Assembly (NCBI RefSeq): GCF_032121415.1
Contig: NZ_CP135079.1
Coordinates: 1,364,001 to 1,428,000 of the forward strand
Direction: 5' to 3'
From: Streptomyces parvus
GTDB taxonomy: Bacteria; Actinomycetota; Actinomycetes; Streptomycetales; Streptomycetaceae
DNA length: 64,000 nucleotides
Shown: piece by piece, positions 59,026 through 64,000 of the stretch
Numbering within the stretch: position 1 is the stretch's first letter
How the letters are laid out: each line of letters starts with the position of its first letter
Translations under genes and position numbers: made by a program
The notes under the pieces: generated by a model
Databases searched by the model: none
Told to the model about the DNA's origin: nothing
What the model saw: only the letters and a program-made list of their open reading frames with translations

Positions 59026-60336
59026 TCAGCCGAGGACCGTGCCCGTGGACGCGGCCGGTCGGCGTCGGCGTGAGAACGCACCGAGGTCGATGGTCCGGCC
59101 GGTGTGTTCGCAGGTGTGCGTGAGCGCGCTGCTGTCGTGGTCGTGCCCGCCTTCGACACCGTGGATCAGGGTGGTCATGAGGCGCCCCACGAGAGGGGCG
59201 TTCTTGAACTGATTGCCACTGGTGCCGATGGCCACGTAGAAGCCCGCGAGGTCGGTTCGGTCGTACACGGGGGTCCAGTCGTCGGTCACGTCGTATACCC
59301 CTGCCACCCCTTTGGGCTTGTTGGGAACGCGCAGGCCGGGCAGTCGGCGGGCCGCCCGCGTCACCTGCGTCCTGAACCGCGACGCGGTGGGAGTGGGACT
59401 GCCGTCGTCCGGATCGTCGAGCCATTCCAGCGGATCGCACTCGGGCTCCGTGCCGCCGACCAGCAGGAACTCCCTGCCATCGGGCCGTATGTACGTGCCG
59501 AGGTCCATGTCGGCCAGCACCGGGGCGCGCCCGTCGCCGGTGGCCTCGTGGTAGCCGGAGGGCGCCGCTACGTGGTGTACCTCCTGGCGCAGCGGCCGCA
59601 GACCGACGGTGAAGTCGCGGCCCACTTCGGCGAGCCGGTTCAGCTGTCCCGACCACGGGCCGGCCGCGTTGACGACCACCCCGGCGGACAGTTCGCTTCC
59701 GTCCCGGAGGCGCACCCCGCGCACGTGTCCCCCGCGCCGCAGTACCGCGGCGACGGGGGCCTTCCACCGGAAGACGGCTCCGTGCCGCCGGGCTGCCGCA
59801 GCGAGGTTGTGCGCGGCGAGTTGCGGGTCGTCGATGAAGCCCCCGTCGGGTGTGTGAAGAGCACCGAGCCGAGCGGACGCGTCGGCGAAGAACTCCTCGT
59901 CATCCACGGGGCGGGGCGGGAAGTACCGGCCGGTGTCCACGGCGGGCAGCCGTTCGGACAGCTCTCGTGCATCCCATTCCTCGTACGGGACACCGACCTT
60001 GTCGAAGTGCCGGGTGAACATGCCGGAGGGCGCGATGTCCACGTCCAGCAGGGTGACGCCGCATCGGTCGAACGCCGCCAGGGGTTCACCGGCGGGTGCC
60101 TGGAGATGGTCGCGCCACGCTTCCCAGCAGTGACGGGACTCCCAGGCGGCGGTGACGCCCGCGATCGTCGGGTAGGTGAAGCGGACCACGGCGCTCGAGG
60201 CGCTGGTGGAGCCGTTGCCCGCGCCGCCGAACTTGTCGACCACGACGACCCGCAGCCCGCTCCGCGCCAGTTCGAGGGCGACAGAGGATCCGATCACTCC
60301 GGCCCCGACGACGACTACGTCTGTGCTCTCAGCCAT
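59026..60336 (-). CDS. FAD-dependent amine/amino-acid oxidoreductase, DAO/SoxB-like (436 aa)
   Basis: The Rossmann FAD motif VVVVGAGVIGSSVALELARSG (about 8-28) is followed by GNGSTSASSAVVRFTYP, a sarcosine/D-amino-acid oxidase-like flavin-binding turn. VVNAAGPWSGQLNRLAEVGRDF (about 245) is the DAO family centre, and GVYDVTDDWTPVYDRTDLAGFYVAIGTSGNQFKNAPLVGRLM carries the C-terminal FAD-binding G[TM]SG. It should oxidise a secondary or primary amino acid to an imine; the exact substrate is unknown. ATG 60336 is preceded by GAGAAGG. It lies among catabolic genes and regulators. Confidence 0.9.
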   Translation of the reverse strand: MAESTDVVVVGAGVIGSSVALELARSGLRVVVVDKFGGAGNGSTSASSAVVRFTYPTIAGVTAAWESRHCWEAWRDHLQAPAGEPLAAFDRCGVTLLDVDIAPSGMFTRHFDKVGVPYEEWDARELSERLPAVDTGRYFPPRPVDDEEFFADASARLGALHTPDGGFIDDPQLAAHNLAAAARRHGAVFRWKAPVAAVLRRGGHVRGVRLRDGSELSAGVVVNAAGPWSGQLNRLAEVGRDFTVGLRPLRQEVHHVAAPSGYHEATGDGRAPVLADMDLGTYIRPDGREFLLVGGTEPECDPLEWLDDPDDGSPTPTASRFRTQVTRAARRLPGLRVPNKPKGVAGVYDVTDDWTPVYDRTDLAGFYVAIGTSGNQFKNAPLVGRLMTTLIHGVEGGHDHDSSALTHTCEHTGRTIDLGAFSRRRRPAASTGTVLG

Positions 60337-60603
60337 GTTCCAACCCGCCTTCTCGTTGCCGGACCAGACAGTTCCTCCAGCGGCGCGGAGGGTCGCCGCT
60401 CCGCCCGTCGTCCGCACATTACGCAGGTCGGAGACCATGTTCCGGCGACTGTTGTCGCTGCTTTCCGTCCTCGTACCCGACAGGTGTCGCCCGCCCGCGG
60501 GAACGACGCGCACGGGCTGAGGCAACCGGGTGTCGAGGCCGATCGTCAGCGCGTCCGCAGACAGGGCCGATCAGGTGGGGCGGCGGCAAGGGCAAGGGCC
60601 CGC

Positions 60604-61200
60604 TCAACGCTCCGGACGGGATCGTGGAACGGACCGGCCCTCTCTCATGCGCAGGATCAGGGTGACCGCGTCCTCCGGGCGGGTTCCGGGGCTCAGGACT
60701 TCCTGCAGGAGGAGGCCGCGAATCGCGGCGACGGTGACGGCGGCCACCTCCCGTGCTTCCTTCGGGCCGAGCCCTTCGCGTTCCGCGAGCGACGACAGCA
60801 TCACGGTCAGGTCGCCGATCGACTCCACGAACTCGCGGAAGTCCTCGGGACCGTACGCGGCCAGTCCGACGACGAAGAAGAAGCCGCGGATACGCGACAG
60901 CTGCTCCGGGCGGGTGTAGGTGCGCCAGATCGCGGCGACGAAATCGTCGAAGGTGCCCTGCTGGGCCGTCTCCAGGAGTGCCTCGTTGTCACGGGATCGC
61001 TGGGCCTTGAGCATGGCGGCCAGAACGCCCGAGAGCGACCCGAAGTGGTAGCGGAGCAGGGCATGGCTGGATTCGATCCGGGCGGCGATCTCACGGAGCG
61101 ACATCTCCGGCGGGGGAAGGGCCTCGCCGAAGGCGTCGAGAAGCCGCGCCAGGAGTCGCTCGCGCGCGCTGCCCTTGCGTTCCGAGGTTGACAGGATCAC
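60604..61200 (-). CDS. TetR-family transcriptional regulator (198 aa)
   Basis: The N-terminal TetR helix-turn-helix is SARERLLARLLDAFGEALPPPEMSLREIAARIESSHALLRYHFGSLSGVLAAML, here seen as RLLDAF, SLREIAARIESSHALLRYHFGS. The C-terminal ligand domain is helical (FDDFVAAIWRTYTRPEQLSRIRGFFFVVGLAAYG). It is divergent from the amidohydrolase operon with ~90 bp between starts, so it probably represses that operon. The 267 bp between its stop and the FAD oxidoreductase start (60337-60603) shows nothing distinctive. Confidence 0.9.
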   Translation of the reverse strand: MILSTSERKGSARERLLARLLDAFGEALPPPEMSLREIAARIESSHALLRYHFGSLSGVLAAMLKAQRSRDNEALLETAQQGTFDDFVAAIWRTYTRPEQLSRIRGFFFVVGLAAYGPEDFREFVESIGDLTVMLSSLAEREGLGPKEAREVAAVTVAAIRGLLLQEVLSPGTRPEDAVTLILRMREGRSVPRSRPER

Positions 61201-61292
61201 TCCTACAGTTTATCCATTGGAAAAGACAGTTCGGCGGTTCCGTGGTGCTCGGCACATGGTCTCAGCCGGCTCGCAACGACAAAGGATCGACC

Positions 61293-62522
61293 ATGGGACC
61301 TGCTCATGTAGTCGGCGCCGCGGTCATCGACGGATCGGGGCGTGACCCCGGCTACCTCGACATCACTGTCGAGAACGGCCGCATCACCCGGCTCGGCGAC
61401 GCCTCCGGCGCGCACGGCGAGCGTCTCGACGCCGAGGGGCTGACGATGACGCCCGGCCTGATCGACGCTCACGTCCACCTGGGCCTGTCGAGCCCGATCC
61501 AGCCGCACTTCTCGTTCCAGCTCAGCGCAGCCGAGATCGCGGCGGACATCTTCGCCACGGCCGGCGCGACGCTCGACGCCGGCTTCACCACCGTTCGCGA
61601 CACCGGCGGGATCGACGGCGGTGTCGTCACCGCGATCGCGAAGGGCAAGGTCAGAGGGCCGCGCGTCCTGTCGTGCGGACCGGTTCAATGCCAGGTCGGC
61701 GGGCACGGCTACTACGGAGCCGAATGGGAACCCACCGAGCTGTGGAGCAGCCACCACATCCCGGGCCTGTGCGCCCTCTCCATGATGGCGGGCAACGCGG
61801 ACGAACTGCGACACAACGTCCGCGAAGCCTTCCGTCGCGGAGCCTCCTTCCTGAAGCTCTGCGTCACCGGCGGAGTGGTGGGCGCACATGATCGGCTCTC
61901 CGACACCCAGTTCACCGTGGAAGAGATCGCTGTCGCAGTTCAAGAAGCCGCGGCACGGAACACGTACGTGACCGTTCACGCCCACAACAACGAGGGCATA
62001 CGCAATGCCGTCGAGGCCGGGGTGCGCTGTGTCGAGCACGGCACCAGCCTCGATGAATCCACAGCGGCCCTGATGGCCGCTCGCGAGGTTGCCCTCGTCC
62101 CCACGTTCGCCGTGGTCGAGCAACTGCTGCACGACACCGCCGGAGCCGGTCTCGCCGAGTCGACCCGCGACCGGGTCGAGGGCGTACGCGAGCAGATGAC
62201 GAAGGCGCTCGCTGTCGCCAAGCAGGCGCGGGTACGGCTCGGGCTGGGTTCCGACCTCATCGGACCTGCCCAGGGCCGTCGGGGCAAGGAACTCAGCCTG
62301 CGTGCCGCCCTTGAGACGCCGATGGAAGCGATCGTGGCGGCGACCCGGACCAACGCGGAGATCCTCGGCCTGTCCGGCCAGGTGGGGATCATCGCTCCCG
62401 GTGCGCAGGCAGACCTCGTTCTGTGGAACGGCAACCCGCTCGAAGACCCGGAACTGTTCTCCGACCCCAACAACGCCGTTCTCGTCATGCAGGCCGGCCA
62501 AATCGTGAAGGACCTCAGATGA
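61293..62522 (+). CDS. Amidohydrolase-superfamily metal-dependent hydrolase (409 aa)
   Basis: A TIM-barrel amidohydrolase (imidazolonepropionase/prolidase-like subgroup): LTMTPGLIDAHVHLGLSSP carries the HxH metal pair. GFTTVRDTGG, ASFLKLCVTGGVV (position of the bridging Lys), VTVHAHNNEGI and CVEHGTSLDE (metal His residues) and GLGSDLIG (catalytic Asp) complete the site. ILGLSGQVGIIAPGAQADLVLWNGNPLED ends the barrel. It resembles Xaa-Pro/Xaa-Arg dipeptidase-type enzymes; the substrate is unknown. ATG 61293 has AAAGGA 6 nt upstream. Its stop overlaps the next gene as ATGA. Confidence 0.92.
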   Translation: MGPAHVVGAAVIDGSGRDPGYLDITVENGRITRLGDASGAHGERLDAEGLTMTPGLIDAHVHLGLSSPIQPHFSFQLSAAEIAADIFATAGATLDAGFTTVRDTGGIDGGVVTAIAKGKVRGPRVLSCGPVQCQVGGHGYYGAEWEPTELWSSHHIPGLCALSMMAGNADELRHNVREAFRRGASFLKLCVTGGVVGAHDRLSDTQFTVEEIAVAVQEAAARNTYVTVHAHNNEGIRNAVEAGVRCVEHGTSLDESTAALMAAREVALVPTFAVVEQLLHDTAGAGLAESTRDRVEGVREQMTKALAVAKQARVRLGLGSDLIGPAQGRRGKELSLRAALETPMEAIVAATRTNAEILGLSGQVGIIAPGAQADLVLWNGNPLEDPELFSDPNNAVLVMQAGQIVKDLR

Positions 62523-63373
62523 GCACCATGTGGCAAGGCTGTCTCCCCCACACCGAGTACTTCGAGATGCGCTCCAGCGGTGGGCACGACTACGGCATCT
62601 GGGTCACGACGCCACCGAACTACGACCCTGCCGCGACCCAGGTGCCTGTCGTGTACGTCCTCGACGGCAACTGGGCCGTGGGCATGACCGCCCCCCTCAT
62701 CGTCACGCAACTCGACCCCATGCAGTCGATCCAGCCCTACGTCCAAGTCAGCGTGGGCTACGCGGGCGAGGAAGCAGGGCAGTGGGAGCGGCTGCGCAAC
62801 CGCGACCTCGTGCCCCCCGGCGAACCCATCGGGAAGGAGTACGTCGACGCGGTGGAGATGGGGGTCGCGACAGGCACGATGACCCGCGAGCAAGCCGACG
62901 CCTACCTCGCTGAACTGAGCGACAGCCGCGGGGACATGTTCCTGGACTTCCTCACCGACGACCTGCACCCCCGGATCGAGCGCGACTACGGCACAGCCCC
63001 GAGCGGTCACGGCCTCTTCGGCTACTCCTACGGCGGGCTCTTCAGCCTCTACGCCTGGCTCACCAAGAGCGCCTTCTTCGAGAGCGTCGGCGCCGGCAGC
63101 CCCGGCATCGTCGGTGCAGACAGTCAGGTGTTCGCTCGTCTTCAAGCGATGGGCGACACCCTGCCCGGCACCAAGCTCCACGTGACCTTCAACGACCGGG
63201 AGATCCTCGGAGACCTGGCGGTCTACCAGAACCTCGCCAAGAACGCGGCCACGTTCCTTCACCACCTCACCGCCCGCGGCGGATCCGTCACCAGCGCACT
63301 CATGCACGAAACGCACGTGACGGGGCTGCAGGCATCGTTCCTCAGCTACCTCAGGACCTGCCGCGCCCAGTAG
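62519..63373 (+). CDS. Esterase of the IroE/Fes-like alpha/beta-hydrolase family (284 aa)
   Basis: A putative serine esterase (Pfam esterase/IroE type): FEMRSSGGHDYGIWVTTP, PVVYVLDGNWAVGMTAPL (oxyanion-side strand), the nucleophile elbow HGLFGYSYGGLFSLYAWL (GYSYGG with catalytic Ser), FNDREILGDLAVYQNLAK and a C-terminal His in HETHVTGLQASFL. There is no signal peptide. It overlaps the amidohydrolase by 4 nt, so the two probably act in one degradative pathway, for example ester then amide hydrolysis of the same compound. Confidence 0.88.
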   Translation: MSTMWQGCLPHTEYFEMRSSGGHDYGIWVTTPPNYDPAATQVPVVYVLDGNWAVGMTAPLIVTQLDPMQSIQPYVQVSVGYAGEEAGQWERLRNRDLVPPGEPIGKEYVDAVEMGVATGTMTREQADAYLAELSDSRGDMFLDFLTDDLHPRIERDYGTAPSGHGLFGYSYGGLFSLYAWLTKSAFFESVGAGSPGIVGADSQVFARLQAMGDTLPGTKLHVTFNDREILGDLAVYQNLAKNAATFLHHLTARGGSVTSALMHETHVTGLQASFLSYLRTCRAQ

Positions 63374-63440
63374 GCCTAAACGCCGCGGGCGCCATCCACG
63401 TCGCATTCAAAGGTGAGACAACTTCTCTGGAGGTGTGCGG

Positions 63441-64000
63441 GTGACCGAGCAGGACTCCGCCGGCACGACGCCCCCTGCCGCGGGTATCGCCGAAGTACTC
63501 GGGCGACGGCTTCCCGCCGGCCGGGTGGTGACTGATCCTGACATCGTCGCCGGTCTCTCCCACGACCAGGCGGTGTGGGCGCCGGCCGGCCGAGCGGTGG
63601 CCGTCGTACGCGCCAGGAGCACCGACGAGGTCCGCACCGTGGTCCGTGCGTGCCTGGAGCAGGGCGTCCCGTTGGTCGCACGCGGCGCCGGTACCGGATT
63701 GTCGGGGGGCGCCAATGCCGTCGAAGGCGGCGTGATCCTCGCGCTGGACGGCATGGACCGGGTGCTGGAGGTCGACGAGCTGGAGCGCATCGCCGTCGTG
63801 CAGCCCGGTGTGGTCAACGACGACCTGCGCGCCCACGTAGCGACGCTCGGCCTGTGGTACCCGCCCGACCCCGCCAGTTCGCCCTGGTCGACCATCGGAG
63901 GGAATGTCGCGACGAACGCCGGCGGAGTGTGCTGCCTCAAGTACGGCGTCACGCGCGACTACGTCCTCGGTCTCGAGGTCGTGACCGGCACGGGCGAGGT
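63441..64000 (+). CDS. FAD-linked oxidase, GlcD-type (partial, cut by the window end)
   Basis: The open frame starts at GTG 63441 with GGAGG 8 nt upstream and runs past 64000, so only the first ~186 residues are visible. They hold the FAD_binding_4 (PCMH) domain: RSTDEVRTVVRACLEQGVPLVARGAGTGLSGG, then VLEVDELERIAVVQPGVVNDDL and WSTIGGNVATNAGGVCCLKYGVTRDYVLGL. These are characteristic of glycolate or D-lactate dehydrogenase subunits. It lies 67 bp after the esterase gene, probably the third gene of that operon. Confidence 0.9.
   Translation, partial: MTEQDSAGTTPPAAGIAEVLGRRLPAGRVVTDPDIVAGLSHDQAVWAPAGRAVAVVRARSTDEVRTVVRACLEQGVPLVARGAGTGLSGGANAVEGGVILALDGMDRVLEVDELERIAVVQPGVVNDDLRAHVATLGLWYPPDPASSPWSTIGGNVATNAGGVCCLKYGVTRDYVLGLEVVTGTGE

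Overview
The window is high-GC actinobacterial chromosome, almost certainly Streptomyces. The support is third-position GC bias, GTG starts, leaderless promoters, a TTA codon in an accessory gene, and a gene order (terD - uvrB - secreted glpQ ... coaE ... rpsA ... polA ... livKHMGF - ANTAR regulator - pyk) that I recall from the S. coelicolor core. There is no CRISPR array, prophage, IS element, rRNA or replication origin.

Layout. 0-4 kb: a TerC membrane protein behind a candidate yybP-ykoY-type Mn2+ riboswitch, then a long TerD-fusion protein and a short TerD. 4-11 kb: uvrB, an MHYT membrane sensor, a secreted glycerophosphodiester phosphodiesterase with a possible PHO box, an O6-alkylguanine-DNA methyltransferase, an MFS exporter and a cupin. 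11-16 kb: pseudouridine salvage (psuG-psuK), a kinase-like protein with a degenerate P-loop, and a divergent HxlR regulator/aminotransferase pair with a clear operator. 15.9-17 kb: the most unusual locus, two tandem tRNA-mimicking RNAs with circularly permuted topology, directly downstream of an uncharacterised 243-aa gene. 17-26.7 kb: a coupled SWIM-finger/SNF2 helicase pair, a lipoprotein, methyltransferase, DUF6343-like protein, TPR protein, coaE, a PAC2 protein and a secreted beta-helix protein. 26.7-41 kb: rpsA with a consensus promoter, a methyltransferase, hrpB, a secreted transglycosylase-like protein, a DUF4184 protein, polA, an FdhF/YdeP-type molybdopterin oxidoreductase and a thioesterase. 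41-47.3 kb: a complete branched-chain amino acid ABC transporter. 47.3-53.3 kb: ANTAR response regulator, tRNA-Leu(CAA), a freestanding LAGLIDADG-type protein, pyruvate kinase, a SIMPL protein and a Tat-exported 5'-nucleotidase. 53.4-56.3 kb: an orphan desA/desB-like siderophore precursor pair. 56.6-64 kb: regulators (HATPase, ArsR-like, PucR, TetR) and a catabolic set (FAD oxidoreductase, amidohydrolase, esterase, FAD-linked oxidase cut by the window edge).

How genes work together. psuG and psuK overlap by 4 nt and should act sequentially on pseudouridine. The SWIM and SNF2 genes overlap by 4 nt and probably act together. livH-livM-livG-livF are linked by 4-nt overlaps, with a strong hairpin separating the binding-protein gene from the permease genes. 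The desA-like and desB-like genes also overlap, but the acylase and synthetase needed for desferrioxamine are absent. The strongest candidate for an undescribed system is the 15.96-17.02 kb locus. Each of its two RNAs has a T-arm, a 7-bp acceptor helix closed by a short loop, a D-arm and a split anticodon-type stem, in the order T - acceptor - D, as in bacterial Y RNAs (YrlA). No Ro60/TROVE gene lies in the window.
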